Assembly (NCBI GenBank): GCA_029747015.1
Contig: JAKOGI010000181.1
Coordinates: 648,501-712,500, forward strand
DNA from: Carnegiea gigantea
Taxonomy: Eukaryota > Streptophyta > Magnoliopsida > Caryophyllales > Cactaceae
Reading direction: 5' to 3'
Length of the DNA stretch: 64,000 bases
The notes below the pieces were generated by a model. It ran no database searches. It saw nothing but the letters and a program-made list of their open reading frames with translations, and was not told where the DNA came from. The translations under genes were made by a program, and so were the position numbers. This document shows, one piece after another, positions 11,851 through 23,777 of the stretch (positions within the stretch are counted from its first letter, which is position 1; every line of letters starts with the position of its first letter).

Positions 11851-13811
11851 AATTCTGTAATGTAAACCTTGCATGCCTTTTACCATTCTTGGGTTTCAAA
11901 AGACCCAAGGTACTAAGGACACCTCTGCTCTTAAATGTGTAGGAATTGTTGAAGATCTTTAGGAGAGCATCAAAGCAATGAATAGCTCTCTTAGGCTTTA
12001 TGAGCTCATTGAAGATCTGAACATACTCAACAAAAGATAATTCAAACTCATTATACTCAAGAGAGGTGTCAGTTGTGGCTTGATCACTCGCATACCGATC
12101 TTCTCATAACACCATTCTGATGGGCAATGGGTCCTTGGGGCTGGGTTCTTTTGGGATTTCATCCTGAAGCACTTGGTGGGCTATGAGGGGTAAGGGTTCT
12201 ACTCCCTCACTTGTGTTTGGCTTCACTATTAGTAAGGTAATTTGAAATTTGCTCTTACTAGTGGCACATTCTTCATGTGCTTCACTTTTGTAGGGGCTAT
12301 TGTTCCTTCCCTTCCCTGGTTTAGCATTGTGATGTTCGGGTAGAGGTAAAGGAGCCAATGCGAGGCTTTTGCCATTGTACTTGAGTCAATAAGTATTAGC
12401 ATGCCCATCATGAATCACATGATTATCTTATAACCAAAGCCTACCAAGTAACAAGTGACATGCATCCATAGGAAGGACATTACATATTATTTCACCATGA
12501 TAAGGACCAATTTAGAATGAAATAAGAGCTTGTCTTAAAGCAGTTGCTTCATCATTCGGTCCTAACTATTGAAGAGAGTATAGAGTATGATGCACTTTCG
12601 AGGTGATTTATAGCTTGTTAATAAGTGTCTTAGAGGCCATATTGGTGCCACTACCACTATCTATAATTAAGCCATAAATCTTGCCTCAAATGGTGCACTT
12701 TCAGTTAAAGATTTATTCCCTCTGTCTATCGTTATAAGTAACCCTTATGACATGGAGTGACCTTTTAATCAACAACAACTCATCAGCATCGAGGGTCACT
12801 AGAGCCATCATTTTCATCATCTTCTTTACTTGATTCTTCCTCAATGGCTCGAATCTCTTATACCTCTTTGATGGTAATGGTTTTTCTATTGGGACAATAG
12901 GCTTGAAAAAGCCCAAAACCATGACACTAGCCATTCTCTTACACTTGTCAAGGGCTTTAATTTTTGGGAGTGGGGTTTTAACTTCAATACGAGTGGAAGG
13001 GCTTCTAGTAAGGGATGTGTGGGAGGATTTTCCACCCTTAAGTTGCTTCTCAACTTTGATAGCTAGGGGGCACACATCATCAAATGATAAGTAGGCTTGT
13101 AAATCAACCTTACTAGCAATACTAGGACATAATCCCTTAACGAACCTGGCAATCTTAAGTTCATGTTCTTCATTTAAACTAACCCTTATTTAGAGTTATT
13201 CAAACTCCCAAATGTACTCTTCTACCTTTAGATTCTCACGGTTGAGAGCAATGACGTTGAGGTAGAGTTCTTGTTTGTTAAAGGGGGTAAGGAATCCCTT
13301 GTTGATATGCTTTTTGAGCTTAGACCAAGTTTTGATTTTGTATTTGCCTTCTCTGGCCCTACTGTTCTTCAAGTGCTCATACCATAGTGAAGCATACGCC
13401 TTTAACTTAAGAATGGCCAATTTGAAGGCCTTTCCATCATTATCCTCTTTGAGTTCAAAGATTCTTTTAAAGGCTTGACCCCAATTAAAATAGTTCTCCG
13501 GGTCAAGGTTGTCATCAAATTCCAAAGCGCCAACTTTGAGATCCTTCAGGTCATCCCTTGGATGCCTTGTCTTCTAGGTCTTCATTCCTCCTCATCAAAG
13601 TCATTATGAGAGGAAGAGTATTCGATGTCAATAGAGCAAATATGATAGCCTCTTCGGTAAGGGTCTCGTTGTGGAGATTCCTTTACTTGTCCATCCTCAT
13701 AAGTGAGGTCCCTCACTTTCTCTAGAAGCTCTACAAGGACCATGCGTACATCATAGGCTTGCTTAGGATGAATGTTCTTGGGGTGAGAGGTATCTCCATC
13801 ATCGGCCATGG
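11850..13811 (-). pseudogene. gag-protease polyprotein remnant of the chromovirus-type element
   Basis: Translation appears to start at the ATG at 13,809 (MADDGDTSHPKN). After a frame change near 13,580 it continues DLKVGALEFDDNLDPENYF (about 13,488-13,545) and a retrotransposon gag domain (FNWGQAFKRIFELK, then ASLWYEHLKNSRAREG, to 13,196). A central linker and basic/Met-rich segment follow (12,713-13,140), with ADELLLIKRSL near 12,780. The protease comes next: an I.D.GSGTNMAS-like active-site region (near 12,640-12,665) and HLLLGRLW (near 12,440-12,465), which fits the ILLGRPW motif, with LAPLPL after it (12,340-12,360). An open frame with no known domain runs to 12,104, and then broken frames reach the PPT. 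No CCHC knuckle could be read. Multiple stops and shifts. Confidence 0.65.
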
Positions 13812-14235
13812 GGGCCGTCAGTAAGGTGAAAAGAATAGAAAGAGGTGAGGGGTGCCGAAGGGGCGCATACAAGAAATATTTAAAAAAGGGAGCAGCAAAA
13901 TTGTGCCCTACGGCACTGGAGGGTTGTGCCAAAATTCTGGGTCAAAATTCAAAAGTATGGGATTTCGGCACGGGCGTGCCAAGTAGTACAGTCGTGCTAA
14001 ATTTCTGTTTTGGTGTTTTTGACAGTTTTGGGTCTTTGTTATAAAGTTTAAGGTTGGGTTTTGGTTGGGCATTGTGTTTGGGCTATAATCAGGGTTTTTT
14101 ATGGACTCATGAGGATTACTAAAGATAGGTAAATGAAGAAAATTTTGAATAGTTGAAGTGTGGAACTTTGCGATGAAAATGAAAAGGTAGTGACGTGTTT
14201 GAATTAAGGTTTTGATCAATAACCACCCAAAAGAA
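13812..14235 (-). other. gag leader of the chromovirus-type element
   Basis: Noncoding leader between PBS and gag start. It holds near-palindromes GGCACGGGCGTGCC (13,967-13,980) and ACAGTCGTGCT (about 13,988-13,998), the same motif type seen in the Athila LTRs and in the Athila-C spacer near 47,295. Open frames across it look incidental. Confidence 0.5.
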
Positions 14236-14256
14236 GCTCTAGCTCTAATAACAATT
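14236..14256 (-). promoter_or_regulatory. Primer-binding site of the gag-PR element
   Basis: On the minus strand the bases directly after the 5' LTR read AATTGTTATTAGAGCTAGAG. This resembles the initiator-Met tRNA complement TGGTATCAGAGC with mismatches. Position next to the LTR supports the call; the match itself is imperfect. Confidence 0.5.
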
Positions 14257-15526
14257 TGATGTGGAAATGGCTTGCTCTAATGCCAACTTAATGATGAATG
14301 GAATCTTCAAGCTTCCAAGATCAAAAATATCAAGGAAAATAATGACACTAAAGGATGCTTTATTTGGATTCAATCTTAAACAATCAATAAGACTGTGAGT
14401 TTTAAACCCAATATTAAGGAAGAAAGCCTAAAAGCTTGAAGAATATAAACTAAATGCTCACAAACCCCCCGAAAAACAACAATGTTAATCCAACAAGGTG
14501 ACAACTGAAGCAAAGATCATCCATCAAGCAAGAGTGATTTTTTTGTGGATTTTGTTTGAGTAAGTTAGTAACAACAATAATCAAGAGATGTATCTTAGGT
14601 AAAGGTTGAACCACCTCCTAGATTAAATTCAACCCACCAAATTCCTCTCCTAAAAACTCTTAGCTGCAAAAGATTAAAGAGATAAAGATGCAGAGATTTT
14701 AATAAGAAAAAATGACCCTATGCCTTTCCGTTCATAATTCAGCTCTAAATTGGTTTACATATAGGTATTGGGGTCTATAAATATCCAAAATAGGGGAGAT
14801 TAGCTGTTACAATAGCGAGGTAAGTATACAAATAGGGGATTATAAATTACCTTAGGGAAATAAATCAAATTACTAAGGTAATTACAACCAAGATATGCTG
14901 TATTTTTTAAGATTCATCCTTTATCCTCTTAAAAGCTTTTAGAAGGCTCTACTCCACCAATGGAGGTGCTGCCACTTGAAGTGCCTTTCTTGGTAAGTTT
15001 AGAATTATCCCATACCAATTAATGTCAAAGATAACAGCTATGCCCTCCTCAATTAAGGCCAAATTGTAGATTGCTCCAAAACTAGAATTTGGTTCACGGT
15101 CCACATTTTTGGGCCATTTATCCTAATATTATGAACCAATGCCAAATTTTAGCACATCGAGCTAAAATAAACATATTAGAGAATCATTAAATCTTGGGCT
15201 TCCCTCATTTGGCTGTGTTTGGTAGGATCTAAACCTGACCCAAATTCAGTAAATTTACCGAGTAAAACCAGCACTATTGTGATGGCGTTTTCTCCCCTTT
15301 AGGCAATTCAAACGCAAACATCTACTGAAAATATTCACATAACCCAATAGTAGACCCTGTTAGCTTCCTAACAAATCACGGATCATTAATTTTCGAGCCC
15401 ATTTGTTGCATGAAACACCATGACAAATTGGGCCTGTGTGCTGGAATTTGGTGACAGGTGACCTTCGGGGTAAATGAGACCATCTCCATGACTCGGCGCA
15501 AGGTCTAGTGGACTCAATATGTATCA
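14257..15526 (-). repeat. 5' LTR of the gag-PR chromovirus
   Basis: Partner of 10,506-11,804 and read on the minus strand from TGATACATATTGAG at 15,526. The pair shares near-identical ends and the same internal order (for example ATTTGGATTCAA near 14,365 and CGGCGCAAGGTCTAGTGG near 15,495). Confidence 0.8.
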
Positions 15527-16290
15527 CAACCCAGCTAAATCATACCCTTCCTGCTAGAAATATTAGAGGTGAAACTCCAAGTTGGAATAATCATCTCTAA
15601 AAGTCTACCAATGCTCATCTTCCTAACTCTAGTTTCTCATTGCTATCATTTGAACTATGAAGTAAGGATGAGTGAACTGAGCAATTAAAAGAATTACTGA
15701 TGAATGTTTCATAAATTGAGCAACTATATTTGAAAAAGAGATTTGGAAAATAGAACGCAACCAACCCAACCAATTATCCCCTTCCTGTTAGAAATGTTAG
15801 AGGTAAAACTCCAAGTTGGGAAAATCTTCTCCACAATTCTCTCTGTGTCCTTCTTCCTATCTCTAATTTCAAGCATATCAAAAGCATCAATCTATTTTTT
15901 TTTTTTTTAAAGAGGCATCTTGTAGTCAGTTTCTTATAATAGTAAATCGTAGAACGGTTTTCATTAGTTTGCATCTTGGAATGGACCCAACATAATCTCT
16001 TGCATATGGATGATAGCTATGCTTTACCACGAGAACCATTTACTACACAAACAAGACTAGTAATTAAAAGATAGGAATTTGAAACTGAACTAAGCATAAG
16101 CTACCCCTGCCAGCTATAGTAGTGGCGAAGCACTAGTGAGCAATTTAGTTATCCTTATCTCTTATCCTTTGCTGTCTTATTTACTCCCATTATACTCAAA
16201 TGACCAAGGCTCTCCATTTAGCAAATTAGAAAAACTAGCCTTCGATTGAATTGCATGTGTAGAATTGATCACAACTACAATGACAATCCC
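15527..16290 (-). pseudogene. Probable upstream part of the same LINE, with a local duplication
   Basis: The right flank of the chromovirus should continue the element it entered. Two similar segments open it: 15,527-15,620 and 15,760-15,850 both contain CCCTTCCTG.TAGAAAT and AACTCCAAGTTGG. On the minus strand these give short phrases such as FSQLGVLPLTFL and NLEFHL that could be LINE endonuclease C-terminal sequence, but I cannot confirm it. A T-run (15,895-15,909) interrupts. Beyond about 16,000 nothing is recognisable. Confidence 0.3.
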
Positions 16291-16929
16291 CTTAGTTGCT
16301 TGGTTAATAACAAAGAAGTTCACTAATCTAATCTCATTGGATGGCCAAGGAATGGCATGTTATAGTTCACCTAGGAGTCATAAACTTATCCCGTCCACTA
16401 ATGTCAAGTTACATTACTTCTTGTTTCTATTGTGGCAAGTTTGAGTCACTGCTAGTATAGACCCGTTCCTACCCAAGTGCCTTGTTGTTCTATCCTACAT
16501 TCTGACTATTTCAACTATTTGTGTCCAAACATTGAACAAGAGTTGCATGCACTGAATTGGTTTTCCTTCAAATATCAGGAGTTGAACAACAACATATCCC
16601 TTCTCATCCTCAAAGGTTACTTCATTAAGGAACTCCTAATTGAGCTTTACGTCCACCAATGTAGCTTACCCTCTCTCTAGCTATAGTTAATGCATTTATT
16701 ATTTTTGGACAACCTACTTTACTAACAATCTTACTTAAACTAGGAGGCTCCAATGGTGAACATGAAGACCTGTAATTAATTGAACCCAAACATCCACGAA
16801 ATAAATACCTTCCCCAGAAAAATCAAGGTCAAGCTATCATTTCATCAAGAAAATTGGTCTTTTTTCAAAAAATGATGGACCTCTAATGAAAGCAGCGCTC
16901 TTTATATTCAATCCTCACAATAAAAAAAA
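16291..16929. other. Unassigned; one open frame of unknown meaning
   Basis: No element signature. A + strand frame of 67 codons (16,477-16,680) contains LNWFSFKYQELNNN and LLIELYVHQCSL. I considered a leucine-rich-repeat remnant but the match is too weak to name. Otherwise AT-rich sequence with nothing I can support. Confidence 0.25.
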
Positions 16930-17293
16930 TGGTTGGCATTTATTATTACTAATAACCGAATGTAACGGTCACATTCACCTGCATTAAGTGGATTGTTATA
17001 AGTTGATTAATGATGTATTAATCTTGTATTACCTATCTGATTAATTTGCACAACTCAGTGCCATTATTAATAAGAGATCAGATTAGAAGAAAGAGATGCG
17101 ATAATTGAACAAAACATTTCCACAACAATATTCTCTCTGCTGTCTCACATTAATCCTACCATCTATTTTGGGATTGGGTTTAGGGTGTGACGCTTTCCGA
17201 TGACGTTAGTAGCCACCAGATTGCCAGCTACAGATTGTAGGAAGAGTACTACAATCAGACCCTACATCAAGGTTAGTCCTACTTACTCTAACA
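16930..17293 (+). repeat. Copia 5' LTR
   Basis: About 364 bp opening TGGTTGGCATTTATTATTAC and closing TTACTCTAACA directly before the PBS. Contains ACCGAATGTAACGGTCAC (16,955-16,972) and a stretch rich in short T/A blocks. The first base is uncertain by a few positions because no 3' LTR is available for comparison. Confidence 0.6.
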
Positions 17294-17333
17294 GTGGCAT
17301 TAGAGCCTGGATTGTGGTATTAGAGCCTGGATT
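17294..17333 (+). promoter_or_regulatory. Doubled primer-binding site of the copia element
   Basis: Two 20-base copies in direct tandem, GTGGCATTAGAGCCTGGATT (17,294-17,313) and GTGGTATTAGAGCCTGGATT (17,314-17,333), differing at one base. Each holds a TGG(C/T)ATTAGAGCC version of the initiator-Met tRNA complement. The first copy abuts the LTR as expected; the second is an exact-length duplication. Confidence 0.75.
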
Positions 17334-18009
17334 GTATGTTTCTAGCCCCATTTGATTCACTTAAGTTTGAATTTTTTTAGCACGTTATCTGATTTGCAAA
17401 CTTATTTAGCATTAGACTTGGAATCTTCATAAGCCTAAACCCCTTGACTCACTATTCATGCTAAACCCGACGCCTGACCTTGGCTATCCCTATTTGCCTT
17501 CTGCCATATGGATGGCAGCAGCGGCGGCAAACATAACCCCACCCCAACCAAGGCCTTTGGGGGCCAACCAAAACAAACCTAGAAACCACTAAAACCCCCT
17601 CAAAAAAATGAAGAAGGATAACATATCAATTCACCTATCAGAACCATCAGGAGGAGGTGGCGTGTGTGGGTCACATGCCGTTGATGAAGACAAATTCAGT
17701 CGTTTTCTTCCACCAATTGGCCCACATGCTCACCGATCTATGTGCTGCAGCTGAAAAACCACCAAAAAACATCGATGAAGTAGCGCATGAGGTGCACGCG
17801 CCGCCGCTAAGGTGGCACGTTGGGCGAACGGATGGCACCTGGTGAAACATCGGCGGCTAATCTACACAGTGGTAATGGTGGTTTTGTCAAGCGACAAGTA
17901 CATAAAGGCCAGGGGCCTTGTTTTGCGCAACGCATGAGAAGAAGGTGTCATCATTTTGGTGGGGTGGCGAGGTGGGAGTGTTGAGAGGGTGGAGGGAGAC
18001 AGCGAGAGA

Positions 18010-18044
<35 letters not shown>

Positions 18045-18229
18045 TTGTGGAGTTAAGAGAGAATAGTACAATAATAAAAGAAGGCATTCGTTCTTCTTTT
18101 AAGCCCCCGGTAGTGATCATTCGGGAATCAGGACCCAAGTTAGAATGGGCCAATTTTTACGGAGCATTTATGTTATGGATCTTTGCTCAAGTTTATGTTC
18201 CACCTTTTGCTGCACAATTACATATTATT
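17334..18229 (+). other. Copia leader, proximal part with GA microsatellite
   Basis: No domain is recognisable. A GC-richer segment (17,500-17,860) has a short frame (17,657-17,845) without known motifs. A (GA)n tract at 18,004-18,045 creates long Ser/Leu or Arg/Glu reading frames on both strands, which are artefacts. The segment after it (18,060-18,230) is unassigned. Confidence 0.4.
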
Positions 18230-19560
18230 TGAGATTGATATTAGTTCACATTACATGTTCGATTATATGTTGATTGTTAATTTGCTTAATGTGCATATGT
18301 TACATAAATATGTTTTCTATAATCTATAGAAACAATATGAAAATTGGTTATAATTTCGAATTACATGTTTATTGAAATAAAATGAATTTTTTTTGAATTC
18401 TTTTTGAATGATGGAGCATAGATTAGTTATAAACTATTATTATGTAAATTTATTTTACACAAATTCAGTAAATATCTATGTGATATTTAGATTAATTTAA
18501 TTCCCCTTGGTCCACAAATGAATATGTTTCATGATAATCTTCTGTTAATAATATTATATAAATACACTTTATATATATGCAAATACATGAGCAGTTGTAA
18601 ATCAATTAATTGTTCTGCCCTTACTTTATTCAATTTATGTTTCATGTTACATTGAAGTTTCATATGAATAAGTTTCACACCATTATTTGGATATATAGGG
18701 TATTTGATATTTTATGAATTTGTTTCATGAAATTTAAATTTGTAATATTGCACGAATATGTTTTATGTAATTTGCAAGTTTTACTTTGAATTCATTTCAT
18801 TTTATTCAAATTTTTAATATTATATGGATGTGTTCTATATAATTACTTGCGCTTAAATTTTGGATGTGCTTCATGCTACAAATTATGTTATATAAATATG
18901 TTTTATTCGATTACGTGAATATACTTCATGTCAATCATCAATTAGTAGTGTTATATAAATGCATTTTGTGTACATATATAAACCACATGAATTGTTGTGA
19001 ATTTGCTCAATTATTTTAGCAGTTTTACCTTGCTCAAATTAATGCATATGAATCCGTTTCATGTGTGCTACTAATCATGTTATTTAGGAGCATTTTATGA
19101 ATTCAATTCGTGCAATTAAATTTGTGATATTATAAATGTGTTTTATAATGTGCGAGTGACATTTAAATAGGTATCAAGTAAGCTAAAATTATATAAATGT
19201 GTTTTATACAATACTATGCTGTTTGGGCTTTTATAAGATTCATTTGTAGCATGTTATTATACATATAAATTTGTTTCACATTCTTGTGAATATGTTTGTA
19301 ATGCACCTTCAAGTAATCATAGAAATGTGCTTTATATAATTATATATATTTTCTGGTTCACATGCCATTAAATAGAGTTTTAAGTGACATATCTCTAGTT
19401 ACATAAATTCGTTTTATGTAATGGCATAACTTCTTATAAATTTGTTTTACATGATTGAATTGAATATTTTTGTGATATTTCTAAATGTGTTAATTAGTTT
19501 AACAATTATGCTCTCTATAAGTTACATTTTATGGAAAAATGTATTATAGATATTTCTAAT
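18230..19560 (+). repeat. AT-rich leader built of a degenerate ~18-bp motif
   Basis: More than twenty degenerate occurrences of (G/A)AAT(A/G)TGTTTTATRTAAT recur at irregular 30-70-base spacing. Examples: AAATATGTTTTCTATAAT (near 18,307), GAATATGTTTTATGTAAT (near 18,753), GGATGTGTTCTATATAAT (near 18,826), AAATGTGTTTTATACAAT (near 19,196), AAATGTGCTTTATATAAT (near 19,323), AAATTTGTTTTACATGAT (near 19,437). There is no coding potential. It lies between the PBS and the gag remnant. Confidence 0.65.
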
Positions 19561-19714
19561 TCATGTTTGTATGTGATGATTACGAGCTTAGCAAAATTTT
19601 CAATCGTACGACATGAATGATGGAGTTTTCGATAATCTAATTATTTAAAAATATGCCTAATGTCCGTCCTTTATATATGTACTTCTAGATATGATAATTA
19701 AAATATGATTGGTG

Positions 19715-21260
19715 AATTGCTTACCAATGAAGAGATGGATAGAATTAACCATGACACATAGTGTAGGAAGATTTAGTTTCTTTTGAACAAAAGTGAAGTG
19801 TTAGAACACTTGATGGCTTCGTGCTCTCTTAGAATGGCAAAGACATAATGCTAGTGAGTAGTATCAAGAGATAGGCTGAAGGTATGACAAAAAAATGGTA
19901 CGAGAAGGATTAATCAATTTGCTATTCGATGTTGTTTTGCATGCATGAGAATTTGGTGGGAGAATTTGAAAGCTATTCCATTGCTAAGTGCATGTGGGAT
20001 CAGCTTAGCATCAATCGACCAGATTCATTCCCCCTTGAAGCTTCGGACCTAAGCATGGTATTACTAGAAAGGGAAAAGGCTAAGGATAATAAAGAGAAGA
20101 ATATAGCAAGTGCAAAGTGCTACAAACTGTGGAAATGAAGAACCCACACTCAGGATTGTCCTAAGCCAACTAAGGTATCTGCCTTCACAATTACCCCCTT
20201 TAATAATATGTGCGCTTCCAAGCATTTGTTGCTAACCATGATCCCTAGTGGATGGCAGACTCAGAAGCAACCTAACATATAGTTCAGGATCAAGTTGTTT
20301 TTGTAAACTTTCATCGCTACCTGGTGAGTTCACAGACTGTCGTTTTAGGTAACGATAGTGAAGAAATGTCCTTGAAATATGGGAATATCTTCTGAAACTC
20401 TTTGAAGAAAATATATTGCTTTTTCAGATACTCTTTATGCGCGTGGGGTGCAACATTCGCTTTTGTGTCTTTTGCTTCTGTGATTAGTTTTCTCTTTTGA
20501 TTTTCATCTAGATGACTTAGACATCTTGCAGAATGGTAATTTGTTTGACCATGCAACATTAAAAGGTGTTTTCGGTGCATTGGATGAAATAAAAGATCAT
20601 CTATCATCGCTGCTGTTTTCGACTCTGTTTTTAGCATGCTCAGCTTGACCATGAGGGCCAAGATAGACTTAACAAACTAGCTAAATATGGCCTTTTAAGA
20701 CTAACTCACTGGGGTTAAGTTGCCAGATGTAAGTTATGTCTAGCTAGTAAAACAACTATGAAATATTTTAGTAAGGCTTTGAGGGCATAAACTCCCATGG
20801 AGTTCATCCACTCCAGACTCCTGTGGGCCTATGAATATGAAAGTACATCATAGACCTGTATATATTATTCATCATGCTAGTATATATACCTATTATCTCA
20901 CTGCTATTAAGTACTTGATGTGTTCGCACACCTTATGGTAGTAGTAGAGACTCAATTGAAACGAAATGTTAGAACTCTTCGAACCAATTTAGATCAAGAA
21001 TATCTCTTTGGTGAAATAAAGAAGGATGTCAAATTGTATAGTTACAGTGAGACATTTAACCATATTCTGGTGAGGAGGAGGATTTGAATTCTAATCAAAT
21101 CACCAAAGATGGCACACCTCCCATATCTAAAAGGAACGGGGGAGATCTGTCTGCTCCGAAAAATGAGGTTTGTCCTCAATCTCCAATTCCTAAGAAGAGT
21201 CAACATGAGAATGAGGTTTATCTTCAATCTCCTACTCCTGAATGTTTAGTTAGTCCACAT
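19715..21260 (+). pseudogene. Copia gag-protease-integrase remnant
   Basis: Broken frames in order. Gag: a start-like MIGELLTNEEMDRINHD (19,708-19,760), then ENLVGEFESYSIAKCMWDQL (19,949-20,008), and a damaged zinc knuckle CYKLWK.RTHTQDC (about 20,120-20,160). Protease: WMADSEAT.HIV (about 20,252-20,290), where the catalytic DSG is now DSE, with VVLGNDSEE after it (20,340-20,367). GAG-pre-integrase: GQDRLNKLAKYGLLRLTHWG (about 20,660-20,716). Integrase: CGPMN (about 20,822-20,836), then VETQLKRNVRTLRTNLDQEY (about 20,945-21,005), where the usual D of LR.DRG is lost. The variable Pro/Ser-rich linker (21,084-21,266) follows. Stops and frameshifts throughout; inactive. Confidence 0.65.
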
Positions 21261-21305
21261 AATTAGGATTCCACACCTCTAACGGATAGTGGGAGTGATT
21301 CTCAA

Positions 21306-21498
21306 TATAACGCCCCCAAATGTACATAGTTCACTTTTTGCGTTCCTTTCATTAGTTTCTCCAATTAGAAATAATAACCCAAATGATCAGGCATTACCGC
21401 CATCCAATAAGGACAAGGCTTTACTTGCACATGATAAACTTAGTCATAATAATCCATGTTTAATACCAAAAGGCATTCATAACATCAGAATCCCATAA

Positions 21499-21576
<78 letters not shown>

Positions 21577-23746
21577 TTCTAACATCAAAACATTTAACTA
21601 ATCTAGGGCTTTCACCAAAATATAGTAACCCTTGTAGAGTATATAGCTTAACATTAAAGTATTTTATAACACAGTGCTTAAAATATTACAGCACTATCAC
21701 ACCACTGTTCCTTTTAGACTTTCACTCTCACTTGCCTTCTCCAGTAGGCCTGTCAGCCTGAGGCCATCCACTGAGCCTTTTCCTAAGATAAACATGAAAA
21801 CATTTCGAACTGTAAGGCGAAGGTCAGTACATGTATCCCTGTATTGTTAAATAATCATTGAAAAAAAACTGATTAGGCCGCATTGCAATTCATTTTAATT
21901 TAAAAACAAGGAATGGGATGAATATAAAACTGCATTGCTAATTATTATCTAATTTTGAACTGTTAGGATATGTGATAGGTGTACACTTGCCAGGTCAATC
22001 GGGAGACCTAGCTTGAAGCCGTGCAGGTAACTAAAGTGTAAAGCCCTGTAACTGATAAATAATGGGGTCACTTATTGTGTGATAAATCAAGAATTAAACT
22101 TATTCATTGATGTACTTACTAAAATATTATAATTTTGATAAATACATGCTAATTTCTAAGGATACAGGCAATGAACATACCTGAAATTTTTAAATGTAAG
22201 CTCATTGAATAATATTATGCACAAAAGTGGAAGGAATGATAGATTAGGCCCTGCTTTCTGCTCAAAATGCCATTTTATAAACACATAATTAGCAATTATT
22301 TTTATTATTCAAGATAATAAGTTCGCAAAAGTAAAAATGGGAGTGAAACAAGAGCTAAAATGAATGACTCACAAGTTAGTCCTATGATCTCCGATTAAGA
22401 CTCAAAACCTGCATATAGAAAGCTTAAGAAGTCCTAAAAAACTTTCATTTAGAACATCAAGCTGGATTCCAACAATAGGATTCCCAAAATGAGGCTAGAA
22501 CACAAGCATGTCAGTTTTGGTTCATTCTGCATAGTTTTGGTAAGCTGAAAATTTTTTTTTCCACAGACATCGGATTAAGGTGATTCAAAAGGCATTTGAA
22601 TGCCAACACAATGACTATCTAGAAACCTAAAAGCATAATTTCCCAATTGGCCGATTATTACCAATTTAATCCCAAAGTATGCCCTATTTTCTAAAATTTC
22701 CAACCCTCACTGTTTTAGATTTTTCCTCTCTTTTCACACAAATCCTCAACTTAAACCAATCCTTAAAAGCATGTAAACAAGCTTTGGTCTATCCCAACAT
22801 CATATAAAACCACCACACTCAATTTTACTTCATAATCATATCCAATAAAGATAATTTTTCAATCAAATACACACACAAACCAAGCTTAATGCTAGTTCAA
22901 TCCAAACCATACAATACTTGCTGAAACCCTAGTTTATGACCAACTTGGACTCACTCCAACTCATTTCTAATCACCGAAAATATCAGCATAAACACCAACA
23001 GGTTAGAAGATGACCAAATCGAAGATAAAACAATCAAAATCCAACACTTTAACATTAAGGTTGCATGAACATGATCACCCCTAAACCCTAGCATGATTCA
23101 AGCTCTACTCCGCCATGATCAACACCAAAATAACTCTTATTTCTTATCAAAACATCATGATCAATGATCACAAACATCAAAACAAGAATTAAAACTAAAA
23201 TAATTACCAAAACTAACAAGATCAAGTTCGAGATTACTACTTTAATCTTGAAGGAAGTAGAGATGGAGGTGATGTTTGATGGTTTGAGGATGGAGGATGG
23301 TGGCTAGAGGTGTTAGGGTGTTGGGGGACGTCGGAGGTGGTGGAAAGCTAGCCGAAAACTGGCCAAAAACCACCACAAATAATGGCTGGAGCTAATGGCC
23401 ATGTGGTAAGGAAGGAAAGAGAGAAGAGCGAAGTGCGTGTGTGTAGATTTTACTTGGCTTAGAAGGAATGAATTTACTTGGCTGATTTTTATTCCTTAAA
23501 AAGAGGCTTTTACCTAACCATGGTTGAGCTTAAATCATGGTTATTAGCTAGGTTAGGAATGCAAACTTGTTGGGCTTCAAGTTGGGCAGAAATAAGTTGG
23601 GTTCGGGAATAAAACGCTTGGTAATGATAACGTTTTTATATCACTTGAAATTAAATTTTTGTGACGATATAGAAAAATAAATTAAATCACTTAGATTATA
23701 ATTATTAGGGCCTGCTATCAATTTTTCCGAAATTTTCTTTAATGAA

Positions 23747-23777
<31 letters not shown>

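Larger units (their letters stand above)
10506..15526 (-). mobile_element. Non-autonomous chromovirus-type gypsy element (LTR-gag-PR-LTR)
   Basis: A 5.0-kb element inserted in the LINE. Its LTRs are 1,299 bp (10,506-11,804) and 1,270 bp (14,257-15,526). On the minus strand each starts TGAT and ends ...CCACATCA. The flanking five bases are CAACA (10,501-10,505) and CAACC (15,527-15,531), a one-mismatch target duplication. The internal 2.45 kb encodes a gag-protease remnant and then jumps to the polyprotein's last residues beside the PPT. There is no room for RT, RNase H, integrase or chromodomain. This is the layout described as TR-GAG elements. The chromovirus assignment rests on the gag and protease style and on the ...NLRVNPSQ ending next to the PPT; I did not settle the clade (CRM- or Reina-like). 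Confidence 0.7.
16930..21305 (+). mobile_element. Ty1/copia element, 3' truncated
   Basis: Order on the + strand: 5' LTR, doubled Met-type PBS, a 2.4-kb leader, then gag, protease, GAG-pre-integrase and integrase remnants. Protease before integrase and integrase upstream of the missing RT is the copia gene order. The element stops at 21,305 in the linker that normally joins integrase to RT, where the Tekay array begins. RT, RNase H and the 3' LTR are absent from the window. Confidence 0.7.

Noticed and set aside
16477..16680. Possible leucine-rich-repeat (TNL-type) resistance gene remnant
   Set aside because: A Trp and a few Leu/Glu positions fit the LRR entry of TNL proteins, but there is no second block or NB-ARC motif nearby. 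Too weak to annotate.
17862..18153. Ser/Leu-rich or Arg/Glu-rich frames around 18,000
   Set aside because: They come from the (GA)n tract at 18,004-18,045 and have no start context or domain.
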